Shown: piece after piece, positions 1 to 7,031 of the stretch | Layout of the letters: every line of letters begins with the position of its first letter | How positions within the stretch are numbered: position 1 is the first letter of the stretch | Source: an uncultured Clostridium sp. | GTDB taxonomy: Bacteria > Bacillota > Clostridia > TANB77 > CAG-508 | DNA: 11,587 nt | Assembly: GCA_900556135.1 (NCBI GenBank) | Contig: USNR01000036.1 | Coordinates: forward strand, 1 to 11,587 | Direction of reading: 5' to 3' | Made by a program: the position numbers and the translations under genes | The notes under the pieces: generated by a model | What the model was told of the DNA's origin: nothing | Seen by the model: only the letters and a program-made list of their open reading frames with translations | Database searches by the model: none

Positions 1-172
1 CTGGATTATTAAAATTATCGGTTAATGCCTGAACATCTGCAATTAATATATATGGATCATATAGTCCTGAATTCTGCATCTCTACTCTTTTCTGTAGAGA
101 ACCAAAATAATGTCCTATATGTAATCTTCCTGTTGGTCTGTCACCTGTTAATATTCTTTTTTTATCTGCCAT
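1..172 (-). CDS. trpS: Tryptophanyl-tRNA synthetase, N-terminal part (cut by window edge)
   Basis: This is the first 57 codons of a class I aminoacyl-tRNA synthetase that charges tRNA-Trp with tryptophan in the cytoplasm. The N-terminus reads TGDRPTGRLHIGHYFGSL at residues 9-26. It contains the HIGH ATP-binding signature (residues 18-21) in the context typical of bacterial TrpRS, followed by ILIADVQALTDN (42-53), also typical. The KMSKS half of the enzyme lies outside the window. The ATG at 172 is preceded by an AAAGGA ribosome binding site about 12 bases upstream. The gap from the rpmA terminator to the start is under 100 bases, so a T-box leader, common on clostridial trpS genes, does not fit. 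In many Firmicutes obgE follows rpmA; here trpS does. The identification is confident. Confidence 0.93.
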   Translation of the reverse strand, partial: MADKKRILTGDRPTGRLHIGHYFGSLQKRVEMQNSGLYDPYILIADVQALTDNFNNP

Positions 173-232
173 AGTTATCACATTCCTTTTTCTATCTTAA
201 TTTAGTGCTTTCTTCAATTTAAACTAAGGTAT

Positions 233-241
233 ATTTTAACA
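233..241 (-). promoter_or_regulatory. Possible extended -10 promoter for trpS
   Basis: On the minus strand the bases read TGTTAAAAT, an extended -10 (TG-N-TAAAAT), about 60 bases upstream of the trpS ATG and just after the rpmA terminator. I see no good -35 box at the right distance, so this is a weak call. Some promoter is expected here because the strong terminator separates trpS from rpmA. Confidence 0.35.
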
Positions 242-269
242 TATTTCTTGCCAAAAATCTATAATTTAT

Positions 270-316
270 AAAAAAAAGAACACTTATTAATTGTTACTTT
301 ACAATCAATAAGTGTT
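270..316 (-). terminator. Rho-independent terminator after rpmA
   Basis: Two 16-base arms (279-294 and 301-316) form a near-perfect hairpin around a 6-base loop. One pair is a G-U wobble in the minus-strand RNA. The 3' arm is followed on the minus strand by C and then eight U residues. This is a textbook intrinsic terminator ending the rplU-rpmA transcript about 20 bases after the rpmA stop. Confidence 0.93.
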
Positions 317-336
317 ACATTTAATATCTCGTTAAA

Positions 337-705
337 TTATTTGCTTGCTGTTGCTTTTTTTGCTGTAGTTTTCTTTGCTACAGTTGTTTTTTTGCTTTCT
401 GCTTTTTTAGCTTTTGGAGCTTCTACCTTTGCAGATTTAGCTTTTAATTCTTCAGCAGTATAAACACTAACTTGTTTTTTATCTCTTCCTAGTCTTTCGA
501 ACTTAACCATACCAGTTACTTTTGCATATAATGTATCATCGCTTCCAATTCCAACATTTTTACCTGGATGGAATTTTGTTCCTCTTTGTCTTACTAGTAT
601 ATTTCCAGCTGGTACAACTTGACCATCTGCTCTTTTTAAACCAAGACGTTTAGATTCACTATCTCTACCGTTCTTAACACTACCTTGACCTTTTTTATGA
701 GCCAT
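337..705 (-). CDS. rpmA: 50S ribosomal protein L27 (bL27), without pre-peptide, with Lys/Ala-rich tail
   Basis: This is large-subunit ribosomal protein L27, whose N-terminus reaches toward the peptidyl-transferase centre. The core is unmistakable: MAHKKGQGSVKNGRDS at the start, LGLKRADGQVVPAGNI, then QRGTKFHPGKNVGIG. It begins directly at MAHKKG. Most Firmicute L27 proteins carry about nine extra residues ahead of this sequence, which the protease Prp removes. An in-frame TGA (712-714) lies three codons upstream of the ATG, and AAAGGAG (715-721) sits nine bases before it, so no extension is possible. At 122 residues it is about 30 longer than usual. The extra is a tail from about residue 83, rich in Lys, Ala and Thr. 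It lies 62 bases downstream of rplU, with no prp gene between them. Confidence 0.97.
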   Translation of the reverse strand: MAHKKGQGSVKNGRDSESKRLGLKRADGQVVPAGNILVRQRGTKFHPGKNVGIGSDDTLYAKVTGMVKFERLGRDKKQVSVYTAEELKAKSAKVEAPKAKKAESKKTTVAKKTTAKKATASK

Positions 706-767
706 TTTGTTTCACTCCTTTCGGTAATAATATAATTTATATATCATTTCAATTTCAAATTTAATAA

Positions 768-1151
768 TTAAGCCTTAGCTTCTTTTTTAGCTTCTGTCTT
801 TGTTTCCTTAACTTCAGCTTTCTTTTCTGCTTTTTCAGCAGCTGTTTTTATAGATGTTATCTCAACCTTTGTATATGGTTGTCTATGTCCTTGAGTTCTT
901 CTATAGTTCTTTTTAGCTTTGTATTTGTAAACTATTATCTTTTTACCTTTACCATTAGCTACTACTTTTCCCTCAACCTTAACACCTTTAACGTAAGGAG
1001 CTCCTACTTCTACTTTTTTGTCGTCTGATACTAAAACTACTTTATCAAAAGTAACTTTTTTACCTTCTTCAACATCTAATTTTTCGAAGAAAACTACATC
1101 TCCTTCTGCTACTTTGTATTGTTTTCCACAGCTTTCGATTATTGCGTACAT
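768..1151 (-). CDS. rplU: 50S ribosomal protein L21 (bL21) with charged C-terminal tail
   Basis: This is ribosomal protein L21, which binds 23S rRNA in the large subunit. The start MYAIIESCGKQYKV is a family hallmark, although the usual GGKQ is CGKQ here. The basic signature KYKAKKNYRRTQGHRQ at about residues 76-91 is also characteristic. Usual length is about 103 residues. This protein has 127 because of a Lys/Glu/Ala tail from about residue 104. The ATG at 1151 follows a strong GGGAGGTG site with about eleven bases of spacing. The gene is first in an rplU-rpmA operon driven by the promoter at 1278-1306. Its roughly 120-base structured leader suggests autoregulation by an L21 leader. The prp gene normally found next is absent. 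Confidence 0.97.
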   Translation of the reverse strand: MYAIIESCGKQYKVAEGDVVFFEKLDVEEGKKVTFDKVVLVSDDKKVEVGAPYVKGVKVEGKVVANGKGKKIIVYKYKAKKNYRRTQGHRQPYTKVEITSIKTAAEKAEKKAEVKETKTEAKKEAKA

Positions 1152-1271
1152 TATTTGTACACCTCCCTTTATATGTATACTCGCTAAGCATAAAATTCAA
1201 GGCAGTTAGTTATTATTATCATTTCGTGATATAATACTAGCATTTAGTTGCCCGACCCAGGCGGCTTACAG
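1152..1271 (-). ncRNA. Probable L21 ribosomal-protein leader (5' UTR of rplU)
   Basis: The predicted rplU transcript has about 120 untranslated bases. In the minus-strand RNA a stem AGUAUUAUAUCA pairs with UGAUAAUAAUAACU around a CGAAA loop (1208-1238), with two bulged A residues. A GGGCA / UGCCU pair encloses it. Upstream is a GC-rich run, GCCGCCUGGGUCGGGC, that stands out in this AT-rich DNA. Position, size and structure fit the L21 leader family, a cis-regulatory RNA known upstream of rplU-rpmA in Firmicutes. I could not run a covariance search, so membership is inferred. Confidence 0.6.
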
Positions 1272-1277
1272 GTATCA

Positions 1278-1306
1278 ATTTTATCATATAACTTAGCTAT
1301 TGTCAA
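1278..1306 (-). promoter_or_regulatory. Strong sigma-A promoter of rplU-rpmA
   Basis: On the minus strand a perfect -35 TTGACA (1301-1306) is separated by exactly 17 bases from a -10 TAAAAT (1278-1283). This is near consensus for the vegetative sigma factor and fits a highly expressed ribosomal-protein operon. Transcription should begin near 1271. Confidence 0.88.
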
Positions 1307-1370
1307 CCGATTTTTAATAATTTTTCCAGTGTTTGCTTGATACTTCTTGTTTTTCTAATCCGTAACATTA

Positions 1371-3455
1371 TTATTTTACTTTCTTAGTCTTTTTGGCTGA
1401 CGTATTTTTCTTTGTAGATTTTGCTTTAGTCTTTCTAGCCTTAGTTTCTTCTTCTGGATTCCATGGCTCACCTACTTTAGGCTTATTCCAAGATATAAAT
1501 TTACATGAGTCATCTGTATTTTTATTGTTCTCACAAATATAATAATTCTTTCCTCTTTTCGTTTTACGCACCTGTACTTTTCCTCCGCAAACTGGACATG
1601 GAACATCTATTGTTACAACAAATGGTTTTACATTTTTACACTCAGGATAACCTGGACATGCTAAAAATTTTCCATACCTTCCCATTTTAACAACCATCAT
1701 TCTTCCACACAATTCGCATGGTATATCTGTAACTTCGTCTTCTAATTTAACATGTTCTAATTCTGTTTCAACTTTTTCTAATTCTTTTTCAAATGGACCA
1801 TAAAACTCTCTTATTACTTTTTTCCACTCTTCTTTTCCTTCTGCTACTTGATCAAATTCTTCTTCAACTTTAGCTGTAAATTCCACATTTATTATATCTG
1901 TAAAATTCTCTGTTAGAAGCTTGTTTACAACCTTACCAAGTTCAGTTGGAAGTAATTGTTTTTTATCTTTTTCTATATAATGTCTTTCCAATATTGTAGT
2001 AATTGTTGGAGAGTACGTACTTGGTCTTCCAATTCCCTTAGACTCAAGTTCCTTAACCAAGCTTGCTTCTGTATACCTTGCAGGTGGCTCTGTGAAGCTT
2101 TGTTTTGGTTCTAATTTTTGCTTTATAACTTCTTGATTTATTTCTAGGTCTGGTATTGATGTACTTTCTTCGTCATCCTCTTTGCCGTCATTTCCTTCAA
2201 CATATAAAGTCATAAAACCTTTAAATTTTAAATTCTGACCACTCGCTTTAAAATTGTTATTGTTAACATCTATATTTACATTGATTGTGTCATACACAGC
2301 AGCCGACATCTGGCTTGCAATAAATCTATTATATATTAATTTATATAGTTTATATTGTTCTGTAGTTAATGAATCTTTTATTTTTTCTGGATTTAATTCT
2401 ACATATGTTGGTCTGATACCTTCATGAGCATCTTGTGCATTACCATTTGTTTTGTAATATCTGTTTTCGTAATAGCTTGCCCCATAAGTTGTAGATATAT
2501 ATTGTTTTGCTGCACTCCTTGCTTCTTCTGAAATTCTTGTAGAATCTGTTCTCATATACGTAATAAGACCTACTGAACCCTTTTCTGGAACTTTAACACC
2601 TTCATACAAACCTTGAGCTATAGACATAGTTCTTTTTAATGTAAATCCTAATTTTCTAGAGGCTTCTTGTTGCATCGTGCTTGTTGTAAATGGTGGTGCC
2701 GGAGTTCTTTTCTTTTCTCCTTTTTTCACATCAGTTACAATATATTTTCCATTCTCAATTTCTTTTAATACACTGTCTACTTCTTCTTTTTTATGAAGTT
2801 CTTTTTTCTTACCATCTTTTCCATAATATTTGGCTTCAAAAACTTTCTTTGTTTTTTCATCTTTTACAGTTGCATATATGTTCCAATACTCCTCTGGAAT
2901 AAAATCTTCGATTTCTTTTTCCCTATCGCAAATCAATTTAACAGCAACTGATTGAACTCTACCTGCAGATAGTCCTGGCTTTACTTTTTTCCATAGTAAA
3001 GGACTAATTTTGTATCCGACAATTCTATCTAATACACGTCTTGCTTGTTGCGCATCAGTTAAATTCATGTCTATTTTTCTCGGCTTTTTTATAGATTCTT
3101 GTACAGTTTCCTTAGTAATTTCGTTAAAAGTAACTCTACAAATACTATCTTCTGGAATATCTAATATATGTGCTAAATGCCATGCAATCGCTTCTCCTTC
3201 ACGATCAGGGTCAGTTGCAAGATACACTTTTTTTGCATCTTTAGCATCCTTTTTTAAAGACTTTATTAAATCTCCTTTTCCTCTAATATTTATATATTCA
3301 GGCTCAAAATCATTTTCGATATTAATTCCTAATTTAGATTTAGGTAAATCTCTAATATGTCCCATAGAAGCAACAACCTTTGTACTTCCTCCTAAAAACT
3401 TTTTAATGGTATTTGCCTTTGCAGGTGATTCAACTATTATTAATTTGTCTGCCAT
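1371..3455 (-). CDS. topA: DNA topoisomerase I (type IA)
   Basis: This enzyme relaxes negatively supercoiled DNA by transient single-strand cleavage. The N-terminal TOPRIM domain carries LIIVESPAKA with catalytic Glu9, and ATDPDREGEA with the metal-binding D82, D84 and E86. The active-site tyrosine is Y300 in LITYMRTDST, with R302 beside it. GIGRPSTYSPTI follows at about 475. Two C-terminal zinc-finger-like modules are visible: Cys580, 583, 600 and 606, and Cys620, 623, 641 and 651. The second has an unusually long final loop of nine residues between cysteines. A Lys/Thr-rich tail ends the protein, and the total of 694 residues is normal. An ATG twelve bases further upstream (3467) overlaps the GGAGG site (3461-3465) that serves the ATG at 3455, so I chose 3455. 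The gene has its own promoter. Confidence 0.97.
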   Translation of the reverse strand: MADKLIIVESPAKANTIKKFLGGSTKVVASMGHIRDLPKSKLGINIENDFEPEYINIRGKGDLIKSLKKDAKDAKKVYLATDPDREGEAIAWHLAHILDIPEDSICRVTFNEITKETVQESIKKPRKIDMNLTDAQQARRVLDRIVGYKISPLLWKKVKPGLSAGRVQSVAVKLICDREKEIEDFIPEEYWNIYATVKDEKTKKVFEAKYYGKDGKKKELHKKEEVDSVLKEIENGKYIVTDVKKGEKKRTPAPPFTTSTMQQEASRKLGFTLKRTMSIAQGLYEGVKVPEKGSVGLITYMRTDSTRISEEARSAAKQYISTTYGASYYENRYYKTNGNAQDAHEGIRPTYVELNPEKIKDSLTTEQYKLYKLIYNRFIASQMSAAVYDTINVNIDVNNNNFKASGQNLKFKGFMTLYVEGNDGKEDDEESTSIPDLEINQEVIKQKLEPKQSFTEPPARYTEASLVKELESKGIGRPSTYSPTITTILERHYIEKDKKQLLPTELGKVVNKLLTENFTDIINVEFTAKVEEEFDQVAEGKEEWKKVIREFYGPFEKELEKVETELEHVKLEDEVTDIPCELCGRMMVVKMGRYGKFLACPGYPECKNVKPFVVTIDVPCPVCGGKVQVRKTKRGKNYYICENNKNTDDSCKFISWNKPKVGEPWNPEEETKARKTKAKSTKKNTSAKKTKKVK

Positions 3456-3484
3456 TATAACCTCCATATTATTTAAGTGTATTT

Positions 3485-3513
3485 ATTTTAGACTATTTTT
3501 ATATATTTTGCAA
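3485..3513 (-). promoter_or_regulatory. Sigma-A promoter of topA
   Basis: On the minus strand the -35 TTGCAA (3508-3513) is followed after exactly 17 bases by the -10 TAAAAT (3485-3490). It lies about 30 bases upstream of the topA start and downstream of the palindrome that separates topA from murG. topA can therefore be transcribed independently of the cell-wall cluster. Confidence 0.7.
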
Positions 3514-3530
3514 GCCCCTTTCAGCCTTTA

Positions 3531-3554
3531 CGGCAGTTGCATATGCAACTGCCG
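3531..3554. repeat. Perfect 24-base palindrome between murG and topA
   Basis: The arm CGGCAGTTGCAT is followed immediately by its exact reverse complement. As RNA it would form a GC-rich ten-pair stem with a four-base AUAU loop, eight bases after the murG stop. No U-run follows on either strand, so it is not a canonical intrinsic terminator. It may still end or protect the murG transcript, or be a protein-binding site. Confidence 0.75.
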
Positions 3555-3561
3555 ATATAAT

Positions 3562-4683
3562 TTACTTGTTTTTTGTTAATTTTGTTATTTCTTTCCAGAT
3601 TCTATCTTCTACATCATATACAGCCATTTTCCTTGCAGCTTCTCCCATAGATTTTAATGTTTTACTATTTTCTATAATATTATTGATATTTTCATTTAAA
3701 TTATTCTCATTTAGTTCATTATTTAAAATAACTCTTGCTGCTCCATTTTTTTCAAACACTCTACTGTTTTCTTCTTGTCTGTTTGCACTACTACTTGGTA
3801 AAGGTATAAATACTGCTGGCTTTCCAAGTAGTGCAAGTTCAGTTAAAGTCATTGCTCCGCTTCTAGCTACTACTAAATCTGAAATTCCCATAATCTCATC
3901 CATATTATATATGTATGGCAATACCTTAACATTATTTAATCTGTCTATATCCATTCCATTCTTTTTTAATTCTTCTTTTACGTTTTCGTATTGTCCTTGT
4001 CCTGCTGCCCATATTATTTGGTAATTCTTATTTAACTTATTTACTATCAATTTAACCATAGCATCATTTATTGCTTTGGCACCTTGACTACCTCCGAAAA
4101 CTAAAACTAACGGCATATTATGTATAAATCCTGTCTTATACATAATTTCTAACCTTTGGCTTTCAGTTATATTTAAAGGTTTAACCTTTGTTGGTGTTCC
4201 TGTATATACCACGTTTTTCGCTTTAGGTAAATATTTCTTAGCCTCTTCTAATCCTACTAATATTGTATCTGTTTTCTTTACTAACATTCTAACAGCTAGT
4301 CCAGGATATGCATTGCTTTCATGTAGCATTGTTGGAATATTTAGGCTATGGGCAGCAGATATTACAGCTCCACAAATATAACCTCCCATTCCTATTACAA
4401 TATCTGGCTTAAAGGCTTTTAATATCTTTTTAGCAGTTCCAAATCCTTTTATAGTTTTTATAGTTTTCTTTATGTTTTCTATGTTTATTTTTTTGCTAAA
4501 TCCATATGCATCAATTGTTTCTAATTTATATCCCGCTCTTGATACGAGATCTTTTTCCAATTGTTTTCCTGTTCCTATAAATATTATTTCTGAATTTGGT
4601 TCTTCTTCTTTTATTTTATTAGCAATAGCTATTCCTGGGTTTATATGTCCCCCAGTTCCAGCAGCTGCAATTACAACTTTCAT
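3562..4683 (-). CDS. murG: MurG, UDP-GlcNAc:lipid I N-acetylglucosaminyltransferase
   Basis: This is the membrane-associated GT28 glycosyltransferase that adds GlcNAc to lipid I on the cytoplasmic face, giving lipid II. The N-terminal domain has the glycine-rich loop AGTGGHINPG (residues 8-17), GMGGYICG (98-105) and HESNAYPG (121-128). The C-terminal donor-binding domain has FGGSQGAKAIND (196-207) and ARSGAMTLTELALLGKPAVF (273-292), with NRQEEN following at 301-306. TGTPTK at 161-166 replaces the more usual TGNPxR. The 373-residue length is normal for the family. The ATG at 4683 has an AAAGGA site about nine bases upstream. It lies 82 bases after ftsW and ends the dcw block; the next gene, topA, has its own promoter. 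Confidence 0.97.
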   Translation of the reverse strand: MKVVIAAAGTGGHINPGIAIANKIKEEEPNSEIIFIGTGKQLEKDLVSRAGYKLETIDAYGFSKKINIENIKKTIKTIKGFGTAKKILKAFKPDIVIGMGGYICGAVISAAHSLNIPTMLHESNAYPGLAVRMLVKKTDTILVGLEEAKKYLPKAKNVVYTGTPTKVKPLNITESQRLEIMYKTGFIHNMPLVLVFGGSQGAKAINDAMVKLIVNKLNKNYQIIWAAGQGQYENVKEELKKNGMDIDRLNNVKVLPYIYNMDEIMGISDLVVARSGAMTLTELALLGKPAVFIPLPSSSANRQEENSRVFEKNGAARVILNNELNENNLNENINNIIENSKTLKSMGEAARKMAVYDVEDRIWKEITKLTKNK

Positions 4684-4715
4684 AAGTCTTTTCCTTTCAT
4701 TTAGTATCTTATACC

Positions 4716-4734
4716 AGGAAAGTAATTCTTTCCT
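4716..4734 (-). promoter_or_regulatory. Small hairpin upstream of the murG ribosome binding site
   Basis: AGGAAAG and CTTTCCT form a seven-pair inverted repeat around a five-base loop in the ftsW-murG gap. Its CTTTCCT arm could alternatively pair with the AGGAAA of the murG ribosome binding site about 20 bases downstream. A regulatory role is inference only. Confidence 0.3.
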
Positions 4735-4765
4735 ATTATATTTGCTTTTACTAATTCTATTATTC

Positions 4766-5933
4766 TTAAACTTTTGCAGTTGAACGTGAAATATTTAGCA
4801 ATATTCCACATGCTGTCAACAATAATATCAATGCTGTACCTCCATAGCTAAAGAATGGTAACGGCATACCTGTTGTTGGTATTGATGCCGTAACAACAGC
4901 AATATTGATTATTGCTTGAATGGCTACTAATGTAGTAATTCCTATTGCCATTAAGCTTCCATACATATCATCAGCCTTCATTGATATTACTATTCCTCGC
5001 CATACAAATATAGCAAATAATAATAATACAACAATACAACCAACAAATCCCAATTCCTCGGCTAATATTGCAAAGATGAAATCGTTTTGTGGCTCAGGTA
5101 TGTACAAATACTTTTGCTTGCTCTCACCTAAACCAACTCCAAATAATCCACCAGATCCTATTGCATATAAACTTTGAATCATTTGATATCCTGTTCCTGT
5201 TGCATCAGACCATGGATCAAAAAATGTTTTTATTCTATCAATTCTAAAGCTTGCTGATTCATTTCCTTGCCCTTTTATAAATAACAATATCACACCAAAT
5301 ATTCCAGCTCCTCCAGCCCATGCAAAATACATAAATCTTGTTCCTGCCATAAGCATCATAACTGTAGTTATAGAACCTATTACCAAAGAAACACTTAAGT
5401 GGTTTTGAACAAAATATAATATTGCAATTGGTGGGATTAAAAACACAAATGGTTTTACGAAACCTCTCCAAAAATCAGTTAATTCTTTTTTGTAATCAGT
5501 TAAATAAGATGCGTAAAAGATTATCATTCCTATTTTTGTAATTTCCGAAGGTTGGAACTGTCCTAACCCTGGAATTTTAATCCATCTTGTAGCTCCATTT
5601 ACAGACTTTCCGAAGACCTGGAACTAATACTAATAGCAAAACTCCAACCGAAACAGCATAGATAATCCAATAGTATTTTTTGTAAAATCTATAATCTATT
5701 TTAGAAACAACCAACATTATTCCAATTCCTAATATAGCACAAAAAAACTGCTTTTTAAAATATGTATAGCTATCTCCATTGTCACTTAAAGAAGATGGTG
5801 CACTTGCTGAAAGTACCATTACAACACCTAAAGCCAGTAACAAAAATATTGTTACTAGTAAAATGTAATCTAATTTATTATTTAAAAAGCTAGAAAACTT
5901 TTTTACTTTTTTCTTTTTTGTACCATTTGCCAT
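4766..5933 (-). CDS. ftsW: FtsW-type SEDS glycan polymerase, interrupted by a +1 frameshift
   Basis: This is the septal SEDS-family peptidoglycan polymerase, a multi-pass membrane protein using lipid II. It reads in two frames. Frame one (5933 down to about 5613) gives a Lys-rich cytoplasmic start and the first membrane segments up to VLVPGL (102-107). It then runs into a stop at 5577. Skipping one base near 5612 continues without interruption as GKSVNGATRWIKIPGLGQF, QPSEITKIG and on to the stop at 4766. The rejoined protein would have 388 residues, normal for the family. It carries NDFIFAILAEELG, with the conserved SEDS aspartate near 284, and PTTGMPLPFFSYGG at about 352-365. SpoVE or RodA are possible paralogue names, but position in the dcw cluster favours FtsW. 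The start ATG at 5933 has an AAAGGA site. Whether the break is error, mutation or recoding is open. Confidence 0.88.
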
Positions 5934-6052
5934 TTGTTTGTTCCTTTCTATTTTAGCTTATCATATTAGCATTTTAGCTCTTTTGTTATTTTCTATTTTT
6001 ACCTTTGATATAACTGTAATATTTATAGTCATACCAAATTTCCAATTATACA

Positions 6053-7030
6053 TTAAATTGCCATCAACCCTATTATACATGCAACCAAAGTAACTAAACT
6101 AAACACTGTAACAACTTGATTTTCATTCCAGCCAGATAGTTCAAAATGATGATGTAATGGTGCCATTTTAAATATTCTTTTTCCTGTTCTTTTATAATGA
6201 GCAACCTGTATAATATCAGATAAAGTTTCTAATACTGGTATTATAGCAATTATAATTAGTAATAATGGCATCTGCAAATAAATAGCCATTACAGATACAG
6301 CTCCTCCTAATAACAAAGATCCTGTATCTCCCATAAATATTTTAGCTGGATGTAAGTTGAATAGTAAAAATGCTAGGCATATTCCTATTAAGCTAACACC
6401 TAATAATACTATTTCTTTTATTCCTAAAACAATACCTACTACTGTTAAACATGTTAATATTATTGTTGTTACACTTGTACTTAACCCATCTATACCGTCA
6501 GTTAAATTTATTGCATTCGTTGTTGCAAGCATTACAAGTATAGTAAATGGAATATATATTATTGCCGGAAGGGTAACACTTGTTTTAGCAAATGGAATAA
6601 ATATTGCTGTTCCAATATTTAGAAATTTTACTAAATATATTGTAAATGCCACTGCAATTATAAGTAATCCAAACATTTTATATGCAGGTTTTAATCCCTC
6701 TGTATTGCCTAAAATAAGTTTTCTAAAATCATCTACAAAACCAACTAATCCAAATCCAATTGCTGTTGATGCTAACACTAATAAATTTTTAGCAACTACT
6801 GGTTCCATTTCAGAATAGTCAACATATAAAAATATCGAAATTACCAATAATGCAATCATCATTGCAATTCCACCCATTGTAGGAGTTCCTTGCTTTTTGA
6901 GATGTGATTTTGGTCCATCATCCCTTTCGTTTTGCCCTATTTTTTTTCTTTTTATTATTGGAATTACAATTAATGAACACACAATGCCTAAAGCAAATGC
7001 CAATAATAATACTTTAATTTGATACCCCAT
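6053..7030 (-). CDS. mraY: MraY, phospho-MurNAc-pentapeptide transferase
   Basis: This integral membrane enzyme transfers phospho-MurNAc-pentapeptide from UDP to undecaprenyl phosphate, making lipid I. It has 325 residues with about ten hydrophobic segments. Diagnostic motifs are GTPTMGGIAM (48-57), FVDDFRK with the Asp pair 100-101, NLTDGIDGL (175-183) with its catalytic-region aspartates, FMGDTGSL (232-239), and PLHHHFE (291-297), the MraY-specific histidine loop. The ATG at 7030 starts one base after the murE stop. Its AAAGGAG site (7040-7046) lies within the last murE codons, so the two are tightly coupled. murF, which usually separates murE and mraY, is missing. The gap of about 120 bases to ftsW holds no gene, where murD often sits. 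Confidence 0.98.
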   Translation of the reverse strand: MGYQIKVLLLAFALGIVCSLIVIPIIKRKKIGQNERDDGPKSHLKKQGTPTMGGIAMMIALLVISIFLYVDYSEMEPVVAKNLLVLASTAIGFGLVGFVDDFRKLILGNTEGLKPAYKMFGLLIIAVAFTIYLVKFLNIGTAIFIPFAKTSVTLPAIIYIPFTILVMLATTNAINLTDGIDGLSTSVTTIILTCLTVVGIVLGIKEIVLLGVSLIGICLAFLLFNLHPAKIFMGDTGSLLLGGAVSVMAIYLQMPLLLIIIAIIPVLETLSDIIQVAHYKRTGKRIFKMAPLHHHFELSGWNENQVVTVFSLVTLVACIIGLMAI

Positions 7031-7031
7031 G

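Noticed and set aside
301..306. Substitution in the MurG donor-site HQ motif (RQ here), considered as a lost key residue; residues 301-306 of MurG
   Set aside because: E. coli MurG, as I recall it, also has Arg-Gln at this point, so it is normal variation. Coordinates given are protein residues.
301..310. Possible tRNA or CRISPR-like repeats near hairpins
   Set aside because: The inverted repeats in the window are single hairpins or palindromes. I saw no regularly spaced direct repeats and no cloverleaf-compatible arms.
1303..1368. A 21-codon minus-strand frame starting MLRIRKTRSIKQTL just after topA
   Set aside because: It has no ribosome binding site and runs into the rplU -35 box; too short to support as a gene.
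3456..3467. Upstream ATG at 3467 for topA
   Set aside because: It overlaps the GGAGG ribosome binding site that properly serves the ATG at 3455, and family members begin at MADKLIIVESPAK-like sequence.
5259..5471. Minus-strand 70-codon frame inside ftsW
   Set aside because: It overlaps the well-conserved FtsW reading frame in another phase and its translation resembles nothing.
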